A stretch of DNA of 64,000 bases from an uncultured Clostridia bacterium (GCA_934757825.1 CAKVLP010000002.1:310001-374000), one strand, 5' to 3'; numbered from the stretch's first letter, positions 26,561-35,601 are shown. The notes: generated from the letters alone by a model not told the origin. Numbers and translations: made by a program.

Positions 26561-27445
26561 ATGGGAAGAAAGAAAAAAATTGTAGGCCCACTGCCTATTG
26601 AGCAAAACTGGGACATTTCATACGACGATAAGGAGTTTGTTTTAGCCGAAGTAAAAAAATGTGGTCTTGCGCTAGAATTTGCAAGCCAACGACTTCAAAA
26701 CGACCCCGAGGTTGTACTGGCAGCAGTTAGCGAAAACGGAACAGCACTTAAATATGCATCACCCGAACTAAGATGCAACAAAAAGATCGTTTTGACCGCC
26801 GTAAAAGAAAGTGGCTTAGCCCTTGAATACTGCGCATATATGTTTAAATGCCCCGACTACCCCGACGCGCGCGAAATAGTTACCGCAGCAGTTTCAAATT
26901 GCGGACAAGCACTTAGATATGCGCCAGAGTTTCAATCGGACAGACGCGTTGTGTTGGCAGCAGTTAAAAACAATGGACTTGCTTTATCGTATTCAAAACA
27001 ATTCCAAAACGACTTTGGTGTGGTTTTGGTCGCTGCTATTCAAAACCCTGTCGCTTTGTTTTTCGCTACCAGCAAACTTCAAAAAGACACTACAATTAAA
27101 GCGATTATGAAGTATATGTCAAATGACTACACGCTAAAAGATGTGCTAAACAAAGTTGACCTTGGCGACCGCAAAGTAATTGAAGCATTGTCGTACGCTA
27201 GAAAAACAAAAGTTAACAGATTGAAAAATGATATCAACGACTTCTTCGCTGAAAAAAATTGTAGCGAAGAACACCAACTAAAAAGCGTTAAGTTGTTAAA
27301 AAGAAAGCACCAACTTGACGAGGACAATGACATTGATTTGAAAAATCTTTTCAACCTTAACAAACGCAAAGACTCCGACAACCGCTCCACCGACTTTACA
27401 ATTACACCAGTTCAAATTAAGCCTAGATTTAAAGGGACAAAATAA
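26561..27445 (+). CDS. DUF4116 repeat protein
   Basis: The 294-aa product holds about five tandem DUF4116 units in its first 190 residues, each of the type (D)xxVVLAAVxxNGxALxYASxxL. Examples are DPEVVLAAVSENGTALKYAS, CNKKIVLTAVKESGLALEYC and SDRRVVLAAVKNNGLALSYS. A highly charged helical tail (lysine- and aspartate-rich) follows. The repeats probably form a helical solenoid for protein binding; no enzymatic motif is present. It is monocistronic with its own promoter and terminator. Confidence 0.88.
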   Translation: MGRKKKIVGPLPIEQNWDISYDDKEFVLAEVKKCGLALEFASQRLQNDPEVVLAAVSENGTALKYASPELRCNKKIVLTAVKESGLALEYCAYMFKCPDYPDAREIVTAAVSNCGQALRYAPEFQSDRRVVLAAVKNNGLALSYSKQFQNDFGVVLVAAIQNPVALFFATSKLQKDTTIKAIMKYMSNDYTLKDVLNKVDLGDRKVIEALSYARKTKVNRLKNDINDFFAEKNCSEEHQLKSVKLLKRKHQLDEDNDIDLKNLFNLNKRKDSDNRSTDFTITPVQIKPRFKGTK

Positions 27446-27510
27446 TAAGGAAATTTTAAATAGCAAAAACTCAGTCGTTAGAAGTTATTTACAAAACCGC
27501 AAACGACTAC

Positions 27511-27546
27511 AAAAAAAGATTGGCAACATCTGCCAATCTTTTTTTT
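27511..27546. terminator. Terminator after the DUF4116 gene
   Basis: AAAAAAAGATTGGCA / TGCCAATCTTTTTTT, a 15-bp stem with a 5-nt loop. Confidence 0.9.
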
Positions 27547-27729
27547 CACCATTTCCCCTCGATAAGGTCAATTTAAAAGTATTTGTTTTTACATAAATTT
27601 AAACGTGTTTATTGTTGTTTATAAGGTAAAATTTTTACTTTTACAATTATCTATCCATATATTCGTCACATATTCGCATTTTAGACCTTACAGGCCAGAC
27701 ACCATAAGGTCAACTACTCCATAAACTTA
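27547..27729. other. Gene-free AT-rich stretch
   Basis: No gene is seen. The stretch contains the inverted repeat GACCTTA / TAAGGTC (about 27684-27713), and the phrase ATAAGGTCAA occurs twice. No clear promoter. Confidence 0.5.
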
Positions 27730-27781
27730 GTTATTTTACGCGCTTATTTTACGCGGTTATTTTATGCGGTTATTTTATGCG
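27730..27781. repeat. Four tandem 13-bp repeats
   Basis: The unit is (G/C)TTATTTTA(C/T)GCG, repeated four times without gaps. The last unit contains the stop codon of the HExxxH protein gene. On the minus strand each unit ends in TAAAATAA and carries a stop in that frame. Confidence 0.85.
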
Positions 27782-29485
27782 CGAGTCGGATTTTAGACGA
27801 TTTTTACTTAGAGTTTTAGTTTGACAGTCCCTATAACCTGTAAATGTTGCATCTAGGTTTTTTGCGTCAAGTTTAAGGTCTAGTATTTTGTATCCGTCGT
27901 TGGTATTTGCGATAACATCTCCACGCAATGTAATAAGATAGCCATTGTGTAACTTACAAGTAACGGCTTTCTGGACACCATCTTTATTCACTAATATACA
28001 CATATCAAGTAGAAAAATTGTTTCACCTTTTTCAGAATCAATAATTTCAGTACGTTGTTCGATAGGTTTAACTTCAAAACCTTTTTCTGCCAAATATTTT
28101 CCCGCTTTATCGGTAATTATACTGCTTCCCTTAAAGTTTGTGTAAGTATTCTCTATATTCTGTTTTTCTTGCAAAAACTCTTCTTCTGTAAGTGAAGTAT
28201 AAACATTTTTCACTACTGCTGTTTTTTCACCATTTACATCAGTTTTGCACTCTATTTCCACAACTTTATCTCCATATTGGTAGAGGTAATTCTTATTATT
28301 AACTATAACACCATCTACAATGATTGAATCAAGAGTACCAGAAAATTTATCAACCATACCTAAATCATAATTAACGTCTCTTGCATACATTCTCCCACCC
28401 GATGAGGATAGCGAAAAAATGTTGTAGGTGGAAGTATCTTGTATAGAATAGTATATCACGTCTGATTTAACAATTTCCGAAGCATTATAACCCGAAAGTT
28501 CTGGGAAACTTTCTACGGCATTTTTAAGGATTTTGTCCTTATTCTCTTCTATGTATTTGACTTCATCGCGCAAAACCTCATATGTTTTAGCAGTATTCAC
28601 AAAGCAATATATATTTTTATCCCAACCAATATAATCGTTACCTTCTGCATATTTTGCCATCAACACTTTAAGATCGTATTCTGAGAATGTCGAAGACGCA
28701 AGAGACGAAAAGAATTTCTCTACTTCTTCAACACTACCACTTATCGATGGGCTATTCGAGGTAGAGCCATATTTCATTATTGTCTGATCAGTAAACTTAT
28801 CTAAGTGTTTGTAAGCATCACCAAGTCTCAAAATGCCATGACCAGCAATCTCGTGCAACAAAACTGTTTTTAAAGCCGTTGTGGAACCTAAACCATTTTT
28901 TCCAAATCTGCTAAGATCAACAACCACTTTCCCTTGATATACACCTATACCATTAACAGTAGGCAATGAAAAATTATCGTGCCAGTATGCTAATACACCA
29001 CCTTCCGTCTTACCATTATATACATCTATGCTATACAAACTTCCCTCGTCTTTCGGTTCAAAATCCAAAACAAGTTTGAACTTTGGATTAACAAGTGTGA
29101 GTGCTTCGTTAATTTCATCAATTGCGTTAACAAACGAAATCTTTGATTTATCCAATTCATCTTGTGGAATGTGTACATTCACACTTATTTTGCCATTTTT
29201 AGGGAACATAAATCGCGCATTGCGTCCATTTTCAAAATCAATTATTACTGAATTTAAACCCATCTTGTCGATGTTTTCTTGCATTTGACTTACAGGTGTA
29301 AGGTCGTTAGAATATGTCCTAAACCTTATTTGTTTGTCAATAGCAAGTGTGGCGTTAACCCCAACACCCACAGCAGCGGCCCAACCCGCCATAAACAATG
29401 ATAGACGACTTAAAAAATCAAGTACCGATTCTCTACTTGCCTTTTTTACGGTTTTATCTTTGTTTTTTATCAATATTTTTACCAC
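27770..29485 (-). CDS. Exported protein with HExxxH zinc-protease-like motif
   Basis: The 571-aa product starts with a basic tail and one hydrophobic segment (residues about 24-49), so it is probably exported or membrane-anchored. Residues 211-223 read HEIAGHGILRLGD: a histidine-glutamate pair with three residues before the next histidine (HExxxH, as in M49 peptidases). The later L-G-D is spaced as in metzincin-like M64 enzymes. The rest is not recognised; the C-terminal 200 residues look beta-rich. The GTG start has GAGGT upstream; a TTG four codons later is an alternative. A consensus promoter drives it. Peptidase activity is a hypothesis. Confidence 0.7.
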   Translation of the reverse strand: MVKILIKNKDKTVKKASRESVLDFLSRLSLFMAGWAAAVGVGVNATLAIDKQIRFRTYSNDLTPVSQMQENIDKMGLNSVIIDFENGRNARFMFPKNGKISVNVHIPQDELDKSKISFVNAIDEINEALTLVNPKFKLVLDFEPKDEGSLYSIDVYNGKTEGGVLAYWHDNFSLPTVNGIGVYQGKVVVDLSRFGKNGLGSTTALKTVLLHEIAGHGILRLGDAYKHLDKFTDQTIMKYGSTSNSPSISGSVEEVEKFFSSLASSTFSEYDLKVLMAKYAEGNDYIGWDKNIYCFVNTAKTYEVLRDEVKYIEENKDKILKNAVESFPELSGYNASEIVKSDVIYYSIQDTSTYNIFSLSSSGGRMYARDVNYDLGMVDKFSGTLDSIIVDGVIVNNKNYLYQYGDKVVEIECKTDVNGEKTAVVKNVYTSLTEEEFLQEKQNIENTYTNFKGSSIITDKAGKYLAEKGFEVKPIEQRTEIIDSEKGETIFLLDMCILVNKDGVQKAVTCKLHNGYLITLRGDVIANTNDGYKILDLKLDAKNLDATFTGYRDCQTKTLSKNRLKSDSRIK

Positions 29486-29534
29486 CCTTTTCGTACCTCA
29501 CTTTGGCAGTGAAGCACATATTTTTATTATACAT

Positions 29535-29563
29535 ATTATATCATAGTATATGTAAAATGTCAA
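29535..29563 (-). promoter_or_regulatory. Consensus promoter of the HExxxH protein gene
   Basis: TTGACA, exactly 17 bp, TATAAT with TGA extension: a near-perfect sigma-A site. Confidence 0.85.
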
Positions 29564-29580
29564 CACAGGTCTTGAAAGCA

Positions 29581-29606
29581 AAAAAGCCCTTAATTAAGGG
29601 CTTTTT
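29581..29606 (-). terminator. Terminator after recO
   Basis: A perfect palindrome, AAAAAGCCCTTAA / TTAAGGGCTTTTT, overlapping the recO stop codon. Confidence 0.9.
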
Positions 29607-30309
29607 ACAATCTATATCCAAATACATTTTGCAGGTCAAATCGCAAAATTTCCACGCAAAGTTGGAGGTTTTCGGGTTTTTCCTTGATTGAGGCTAATTT
29701 CGAAAATGGGGTCTCATCTATTATTCTAAGCAAATTGTAGCATTTTCTGCTTATTTGTTTGCCGTATCCCCCGCAACTTACACAGCAAAAATCGTTTGTG
29801 TTGCTCGACAAAAGTATGTCGCCAGCGATGGGAAGCCCACACACTCCACAGGTCTTGAAATTAAGACCATATCCCGATAGACGCAAGGTTTCTAGCATAA
29901 ACTTGGAGTATGTAAGTTTTGCGTTCACTGAATCGTAAACAATGGCTTTTAACGCTTGAAGGAACGCGACCAAAAGTTGTTCGTTTATCATTCCGGGTTT
30001 TAAAATGTAGTCGCAGAGTTTTATCATAAAGGACGCCACAATAAAGTTGTCGTAATCGGTAGTCAAATCGTAAAAAACGTCGTGAGAGGTCACCGAAGTA
30101 ACCACAAAAAATTCACCACGTTTTACTAAAATCCACTCAGCGAAACAGAATGGCTGACCGGCGAATTTAAACTTTGCTTTGGGTTGTTTTGCACCTCTTA
30201 GCACCGCCTTAATTTTACCTAGTTCTGCCGTGAAGATTGTTATTAAAATGTCGTTTTCTTTATAATCGGCAGAGTTTAAAACTATGCCGTTTACCTTTAA
30301 TTCGTCCAC
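29605..30309 (-). CDS. recO: DNA repair protein RecO
   Basis: Loads RecA at gaps with RecR. The 234-aa product has an N-terminal OB fold (NGIVLNSADYKENDILITIFT, GKIKAVLRGAKQPKAK). A helical domain follows with a four-cysteine zinc site, CGVCGLPI ... CCVSCGGYG. It is the last gene of the yqfC-yqfD-ybeY-era-yqzL-recO series, a conserved Firmicute order. Confidence 0.94.
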   Translation of the reverse strand: MDELKVNGIVLNSADYKENDILITIFTAELGKIKAVLRGAKQPKAKFKFAGQPFCFAEWILVKRGEFFVVTSVTSHDVFYDLTTDYDNFIVASFMIKLCDYILKPGMINEQLLVAFLQALKAIVYDSVNAKLTYSKFMLETLRLSGYGLNFKTCGVCGLPIAGDILLSSNTNDFCCVSCGGYGKQISRKCYNLLRIIDETPFSKLASIKEKPENLQLCVEILRFDLQNVFGYRL

Positions 30310-30317
30310 TGTTTTTC

Positions 30318-30398
30318 CTACAATGATTTGTACAACATATAGTAATTTAGTTGTCCCGTCTCCATAAAAAGACGAAGGACTATTTGTTTTAACTCCAT
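30318..30398 (-). CDS. yqzL: YqzL-like micro-protein, 26 aa
   Basis: Between era and recO lies a 26-codon frame, opening MELKQIVLRLFMETGQLNYY and ending MLYKSL, with an excellent AAAGGAGGGGG site. Firmicutes carry the small protein YqzL at this position, with the same pattern (LF-xx-TG ... Y-LLYK). Here it is shorter than the Bacillus form. Function unknown. Position, motif and ribosome site together make it convincing. Confidence 0.78.
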   Translation of the reverse strand: MELKQIVLRLFMETGQLNYYMLYKSL

Positions 30399-30456
30399 AT
30401 TCCCCCTCCTTTATTTTAGGTTATGGAAATGTCGTCAAAATATACCCGTCTTAAAG

Positions 30457-31344
30457 TTACATAAGTTCGTTACTATCGTAGCCAAAATCGTTTACATAAG
30501 TCTTATTATTGCGCCAATTTTCACGCACTTTTACAAAAAGTTTTAGCATAACTTTTGTGCCAACAATTTTTTCGATTTCCTCGCGCGCAAGTTGTCCAAT
30601 TTTTTTAAGCATTTCGCCGTCTTTGCCGATAAGGATTTTCTTGTGTGATGCCCTCTCGCAAATCAAGTCAGCGCTAATTGTATACAACTTTTTGTTTTCC
30701 TTGTATTCAATAATATCAACCGCAACACCGTGAGGGATTTCGTCTTGCATCAAAAGTAGTATTTTCTCTCTAATTGCTTCCGACACCAAAAATCTTTCCG
30801 ATTTGTCGGTAAACTCGCCATTTAGGAAATACTTAACACCTGGATGAAGATGTTTTTTAATTATCTCAACAAGTACATCTACATTGATACCCTTTTTAGC
30901 GGAAAGCGGAATAATATCCTTGATGTTTTTAAGTTCGTTAAACATTTGTAGTTTCGGATAAAGTTGTTCATAACTACTTTCGTCAACCTTGTTGATAACC
31001 AAAATTGTGTTGTCCTTATCATACTGCTCCACAAGTTTCAACTCGGTCTTTTTAAATGGTCGAGTGCCGTCTAGAACAAGTAGCACAAGGTCAACCCCTT
31101 CCACTGCGTGCTCTACACTATCCTGCATATACTCGTCAAGTTTGTTTTTTGATTTGTGAATGCCAGGAGTATCAATAAAGATAACTTGGCAATCCTCTTG
31201 ATTTAAAATGCCAATAATCTTGTTGCGAGTGGTTTGTGGCTTAGGCGAAACAATCGCAATTTTTTCCTTTAATATTGAGTTAAGTAATGTGCTTTTACCA
31301 ACATTTGGCTCTCCTATGATGGTAACGAAACCAGATTTAAACAT
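30457..31344 (-). CDS. era: GTPase Era
   Basis: Essential GTPase for 30S ribosome maturation, binding the 3' end of 16S rRNA. The 295-aa product has G1 GEPNVGKSTL (about residues 10-19), G3 DTPG, G4 NKVD and a C-terminal KH domain with HKKILIGKDGEMLKKIG. The ATG at 31344 has an AAGGAG site at 6 bp; a start 23 codons earlier has none. ybeY is directly upstream with a 108-bp gap. Confidence 0.97.
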   Translation of the reverse strand: MFKSGFVTIIGEPNVGKSTLLNSILKEKIAIVSPKPQTTRNKIIGILNQEDCQVIFIDTPGIHKSKNKLDEYMQDSVEHAVEGVDLVLLVLDGTRPFKKTELKLVEQYDKDNTILVINKVDESSYEQLYPKLQMFNELKNIKDIIPLSAKKGINVDVLVEIIKKHLHPGVKYFLNGEFTDKSERFLVSEAIREKILLLMQDEIPHGVAVDIIEYKENKKLYTISADLICERASHKKILIGKDGEMLKKIGQLAREEIEKIVGTKVMLKLFVKVRENWRNNKTYVNDFGYDSNELM

Positions 31345-31452
31345 AATGTCTCCTTGAAGTTTTAAATCGTAATGGAAAGAAAAAATATAGAGTGAAAAAG
31401 TTTTCTTATCCACTCTAAGTATATCAAAAATTAAGAAATTATCATAACAAAT

Positions 31453-31947
31453 TTACAACAAATTCATTATTTCTTCTTCAACTTTTCGCATAATTACCTT
31501 ATCACTCTCCACCATATGGTCGAAACCAAGCAAGTGAAGAAGCCCGTGAAGGCTAAGGTAAGTAAACTCTCTCTCTATTCCTGTGCCATACTCGACCGCT
31601 TGTTTTTTAACCTTATCAAAGCAAATATACAAATCACCAAGCACGATGTTGCCGGTGTCAGGATTTATGTCGTTGATAAATTTTTCCTTAGTAAGAGACT
31701 CAGCAATTTCTTGATCGCCAGTCACACCCTCTTGCAACAAGAATGGAAAAGATATAACGTCAGTCACCTTATCCACGCCACGAAATTGAGAGTTTATCTC
31801 TTTTATTTTTTTAGTTCCGACAATTGCAATATTGACTTCCAAATCCTTGCAAGGAATTTTTAAATAATCAATCGCCTTATCAAAACATTTCGTAACATTT
31901 GAAATCAAATTTTTGTCTACTCTATTTTTGTTAAAATTTATTTTCAT
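31453..31947 (-). CDS. ybeY: Endoribonuclease YbeY
   Basis: Zinc-dependent RNase needed for 16S rRNA 3' end maturation and ribosome quality control. The 164-aa product carries the metal site HGLLHLLGFDH at about residues 134-144 and the upstream VTDVISFPF and LGDLYIC segments. It overlaps yqfD by 17 bp. In Bacillus phoH sits between yqfD and ybeY; it is absent here. Confidence 0.95.
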   Translation of the reverse strand: MKINFNKNRVDKNLISNVTKCFDKAIDYLKIPCKDLEVNIAIVGTKKIKEINSQFRGVDKVTDVISFPFLLQEGVTGDQEIAESLTKEKFINDINPDTGNIVLGDLYICFDKVKKQAVEYGTGIEREFTYLSLHGLLHLLGFDHMVESDKVIMRKVEEEIMNLL

Positions 31948-33037
31948 TTGTAATTTTCATCTCCGCTTTTAAATATGTTTGAAAGATATACTTGTCACTA
32001 CACTCAGTGACTTGACTTATTTCATTATTTATTATAACACCGCTTGGCACATTATCATAAGCATTTTTTAAAGATTGTTGAAAATATTTATCTTTATCAT
32101 TATCATAATCAAAAATTATTTCTTTTTCACTCATTTCATAAATCACTACCTTGTTTACATATATTGGCAAAAACATATTATTAAAAATAGGACTATGTGA
32201 TATGTTTATGTCAAAATGTGCATACTTGTTGTCATAAAGTGGCGTATCTGGCTTAAAAAATGAAATTGAATTTTTAGTGTATTTTTTGCCAGTTTTTTCT
32301 AAAATTGTTGAAACTTTATTTACACTCACACTTCCACAAAAATATACTTCGGCAGTAATTTCCGCCTCGGCTGGAATAGTTATGCGCTCTCCATCAGCCC
32401 CAATAACGTAATTATCTACAATGATGTCGCCCTTCTTAACAATGTCGTCTTTTTTAACAAGGAGTGTTCCGCTTATAAGTTTTACATCTTTTATTATCAT
32501 ATTGTATGGTGCATAAAATGGTTGACCCGTTTCGTCCTGTGTCGTTTTTTCCACCACATTTATTAGGAGCACATTCCCTTTTTTACTTACGCTTACCAGA
32601 CTTAATCCCTCCACATTATCGAGCAAATATTTTTCCATTTCGTCCTTATTAAACGTTGTACTTTTCCCTAACACGTATCCATAATTTTTAAGCGCTGAAA
32701 GAATTGTGATTTCGTCAATTTTACTATTCCCGCTTAGTTGGAGTCTAAGCGAAACCCTACTTGTAAAAACCGAAAATACGATGACAACTACAATTCCGGC
32801 AATCAGCCCAATCCTCTTTAAAAATGTCTGGGCTATGTTTTTAATTCCTCCTACTCTTTTTATTTCTAGTTTGAAAATTTTGTTTTTTTGTTTGAGACGT
32901 TTATAGTCTTTTGAAGAAACATCAAACTCAGTACAATCGTCAGATGTTTTAATATTGTACGCCGATATCTTTTCACGCTCTAAAAAGTTTAAGAGGCTAA
33001 CAAAACTTTTCCCTTTATATAGTATTCTATAATCCAT
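31931..33037 (-). CDS. yqfD: Sporulation protein YqfD
   Basis: Membrane protein of the sporulation programme (YqfD/stage IV family). The 368-aa product has a cytoplasmic N-domain, one or two membrane helices around residues 75-94 (IGLIAGIVVVIVFSVFTSR), then a large outer domain with repeated beta segments and a polar C-terminus. It follows yqfC by 15 bp and overlaps ybeY. Biochemical role is unknown in the family. Confidence 0.9.
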   Translation of the reverse strand: MDYRILYKGKSFVSLLNFLEREKISAYNIKTSDDCTEFDVSSKDYKRLKQKNKIFKLEIKRVGGIKNIAQTFLKRIGLIAGIVVVIVFSVFTSRVSLRLQLSGNSKIDEITILSALKNYGYVLGKSTTFNKDEMEKYLLDNVEGLSLVSVSKKGNVLLINVVEKTTQDETGQPFYAPYNMIIKDVKLISGTLLVKKDDIVKKGDIIVDNYVIGADGERITIPAEAEITAEVYFCGSVSVNKVSTILEKTGKKYTKNSISFFKPDTPLYDNKYAHFDINISHSPIFNNMFLPIYVNKVVIYEMSEKEIIFDYDNDKDKYFQQSLKNAYDNVPSGVIINNEISQVTECSDKYIFQTYLKAEMKITNENKF

Positions 33038-33052
33038 ATTGTTTTACCCGAC

Positions 33053-33331
33053 CTATTTTGTACTTTCACCACTGAAAGGTTTTTCTAGCGACACACTATT
33101 TATTTTACCCCTAATCGTTAGTTCGCGCGGTTCCAAGCATATCACTTTCATTCCAACACCAGTTATGTTAAGCAGGTTTCCTTTAATCTTCAAAACCACA
33201 TGTTCGTCTGTATATGTAAGCAGTTTTATGTAGTTTGTGACCCATATCGTATTGCCACACCACATTACTCTAAAATCACTTAACGCAACATTATCTCCAA
33301 CCAATTCTGAAATAAATCCTCTCATACACAT
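33053..33331 (-). CDS. yqfC: YabP/YqfC-family sporulation protein
   Basis: The 92-aa beta-rich protein of the YabP/YqfC family has NYIKLLTYTDEHVVLKIKGN and GVGMKVICLEPRELTIRGKI. In spore formers yqfC is expressed in the mother cell and precedes yqfD, as here (15 bp gap). An alternative start lies two codons in (MRGFISELV). An AAGGGGAA site precedes the first. Confidence 0.88.
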   Translation of the reverse strand: MCMRGFISELVGDNVALSDFRVMWCGNTIWVTNYIKLLTYTDEHVVLKIKGNLLNITGVGMKVICLEPRELTIRGKINSVSLEKPFSGESTK

Positions 33332-33381
33332 TTCCCCTTGTATATATTATTATGTGGACAACGCTCTATTTAGGACTAAAA

Positions 33382-33414
33382 GCAAAAAAATACACTTGAT
33401 TTGCAAGTGTATTT
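33382..33414 (-). terminator. Terminator after the 170-aa membrane protein gene
   Basis: AAATACACTTG / CAAGTGTATTT stem followed by a T run on the minus strand. Confidence 0.85.
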
Positions 33415-33428
33415 CAAATTAGTTTTCT

Positions 33429-33941
33429 TTATTTCTTTCGTTTTAAAATGTCGCTTATTAAAATCGCCTTCGTGCCCTTTGATAGGTGTCTTATTTCATC
33501 AAGTTCGTCACGTTCTGAGGTGTCCTTTTTACTCACACCGTCCATTTCATCAAGGATTGATTGGGTGTCAAGATTTTCGTCGGAATACTCGTCTTCAATC
33601 GCCTCAATTCTCTGAAACGCCTCATCAACTGTAGAAGTGTCAGGCTCGGTTAGTTCTAAATTTTCTGGGATATCCTCTTCGGTAAGTTCGTCGGACGACT
33701 CGTGTGAAATATCATACATATAGTTTCCTTGTGTAACCTCTTTTAAGATATCAGGAATGTCTTTTTTTTCTTCTTTCTTATCTTCTTTTTTGCCGTCAGA
33801 CTTTTCTACTGGTTTTTCTTCTTTTGGTTTCGCTTTATCGTCTTTTTTCGCTTTTTTACCAAAGGCATTTATCAAAAATATCGACAGAAATACAATTCCC
33901 GCTAGCGACAGCACAATAAGGATAATTTCGCCAGCACCCAT
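33429..33941 (-). CDS. Membrane-anchored charged protein, 170 aa
   Basis: The product has one N-terminal membrane helix (ILIVLSLAGIVFLSIFLINAF, about 6-26), a lysine-rich linker (residues 29-62) and an acidic tail rich in E, D and S. No family recognised. Its start overlaps the floA stop by one base (CTAATG), so it is translationally coupled to floA. It may be a partner of the flotillin membrane platform, an inference from context only. Confidence 0.7.
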   Translation of the reverse strand: MGAGEIILIVLSLAGIVFLSIFLINAFGKKAKKDDKAKPKEEKPVEKSDGKKEDKKEEKKDIPDILKEVTQGNYMYDISHESSDELTEEDIPENLELTEPDTSTVDEAFQRIEAIEDEYSDENLDTQSILDEMDGVSKKDTSERDELDEIRHLSKGTKAILISDILKRKK

Positions 33942-34966
33942 TAGTTTTCGTCGCCCTTCTTGGACTTTTTATCTTCTATCATTTTCATATCTGGCTTGCC
34001 AAGAGATTTTCTCATAGCGGTGTCAGCCACAACATTTTGCATTTTGTAATAATCCATAACACCAATGTTTCCGTTTAAGAATGCTTGGCTTATGGCTTTT
34101 GGAACAGCAGCCTCCGCATCCAAAAGTTGTGCACGTTTTTCTTGCGTCATTGCGCGCATTTCGTGTTCGCTTGCAATTGCAAGTGCACGTCTTTCTTCCG
34201 CTCTTGCGTTTGCTATCTTCATATCAGCAGCAGCGCGTTCTGCTTGAATTTTCGCACCAATGTTTGCTCCAATATCAATATCTGCAATATCAATACTTAA
34301 AATATCATATGCTGTGCCTTGGTCTAAACCTTTTGCTAAAATTGCTTTGCTTATTTTATCGGGATCAGCCAAAACCTCGTCGTGCGTTTTTGCGCTACCG
34401 ACTGCTGACACTATTCCCTCGCCAACCTTAGCCAATATTGTCTCCTCGCCAGCGCTTCCGATAAGTTTGTTTATATTTGTTTTAACTGTAATCCTTGCTA
34501 GGACTATTACCTCTATTCCGTTTTTTGCAACCGCTGAAATCTTAGGGGTTGTGATAACCATAGGTTTTGCACAAGTTTTAACCGCTAGCACAATATCTCT
34601 ATTGGTCAAATCTATTGCTTTCGCTGTTTCAACGGACAAATCAATTTTGGCACCTTTTGCAATTATTAGCGCCTCAACAACTTTGTTTATATCTCCACCA
34701 GCCAAATAATGTGTTTCAAGGTCGTCGATACCTATTTTTACACCCGCCTTTTTTGCCTTTATATAACAGTCAACAAGTCGTCCAATCTCAACGTGCCTTA
34801 GTTTCATACCAACAAGTTTGAACGCCGGAATGTACGCGTTGGACACAAGCGCTCTAACCCACACACCAATTGGAACTATTCCTATGATAACTGCAAGCAC
34901 GATTGCAACAACGCCAACAACTGTTACCCAAATATAAACGCTAGGAATTCCTAAAAACCTAAACAT
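33941..34966 (-). CDS. floA: Flotillin-like protein FloA
   Basis: Membrane scaffold protein of functional microdomains. The 341-aa product has a short outer tail, a membrane hairpin (VTVVGVVAIVLAVIIGIVPIGVWVR), a SPFH/PHB-like domain and a long alanine/glutamate-rich helical region (AERAAADMKIANARAEERRA). Length and start match YqfA/FloA. It lies 12 bp downstream of the short NfeD gene, the standard nfeD-floA pairing. Confidence 0.95.
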   Translation of the reverse strand: MFRFLGIPSVYIWVTVVGVVAIVLAVIIGIVPIGVWVRALVSNAYIPAFKLVGMKLRHVEIGRLVDCYIKAKKAGVKIGIDDLETHYLAGGDINKVVEALIIAKGAKIDLSVETAKAIDLTNRDIVLAVKTCAKPMVITTPKISAVAKNGIEVIVLARITVKTNINKLIGSAGEETILAKVGEGIVSAVGSAKTHDEVLADPDKISKAILAKGLDQGTAYDILSIDIADIDIGANIGAKIQAERAAADMKIANARAEERRALAIASEHEMRAMTQEKRAQLLDAEAAVPKAISQAFLNGNIGVMDYYKMQNVVADTAMRKSLGKPDMKMIEDKKSKKGDEN

Positions 34967-34978
34967 TCTCTCACCTCA

Positions 34979-35494
34979 CTAGACTTTTTTTACTATAATA
35001 GTGTTGTTTCTAATCTCAACAACTTTTACTTTGCTTCCTTTCTCGATATACTCGCCGTCAGACACAGCATCATAAATTTTATCGTTGTATTTAAACTTTC
35101 CGCTTGTTTTGAAAACGGTCTCAGCAAAACCAACTTTGCCGATAAGTTTGCGCTGTTCTCTTGTGGGCTCGCCATAGTTTTTAGGAACAACAGTTTTGTC
35201 CTGCACTAACTTCGACTTGCCTATTAGTCCCGTTTTGGCAAGGATGACAACCAAGATAATCGACACAATTGCAACCGACAATGCAAGCAATAGCATTGTA
35301 GCAAATTGTAGCAAAGTTATGCCAAGTAGCGCCCTCACTAGCATTCCGCCAAATGTGAAAATGGTCCCTAAAATTCCGAACACGCCAAAGCCTGGAACGA
35401 TGATTTCTATCATACACAAAAACAATCCAAACAACATCATAACCATAGCCAAAAGCCCGTATCCATTAAACAAATTTAAAAACTCCTGCCACAT
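34979..35494 (-). CDS. Short NfeD family protein
   Basis: The 171-aa product is the truncated NfeD form without the N-terminal ClpP-like protease. It has three to four membrane helices (residues 10-95; LFGLFLCMIEIIVPGFGVFG), then a C-terminal OB fold (GKVGFAETVFKTSGKFKYN ... VKVVEIRNNTIIV). It works with flotillins in membrane organisation. A TTGGAGG site precedes the ATG and an extended -10 (TGATATAAT) lies about 30 bp further up. Confidence 0.9.
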   Translation of the reverse strand: MWQEFLNLFNGYGLLAMVMMLFGLFLCMIEIIVPGFGVFGILGTIFTFGGMLVRALLGITLLQFATMLLLALSVAIVSIILVVILAKTGLIGKSKLVQDKTVVPKNYGEPTREQRKLIGKVGFAETVFKTSGKFKYNDKIYDAVSDGEYIEKGSKVKVVEIRNNTIIVKKV

Positions 35495-35570
35495 AACTTG
35501 TCGACCTCCAACTTTTTGAATATTATATCATATTATTTTCACAAAATAAATAGTATTTTTTAAATAAATA

Positions 35571-35601
35571 TAAAAAAGACCGCACAACTTTGTGCAGTCT
35601 T
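35571..35601 (-). terminator. Terminator after the NYN-domain gene
   Basis: AAGACCGCACAA / TGTGCAGTCTT stem, T run on the minus strand. Confidence 0.82.

Noticed and set aside
33332..33390. Sigma-E-type promoter before yqfC
   Set aside because: CATAATAA-like bases are present but the -35 element and spacing do not match well enough to call.
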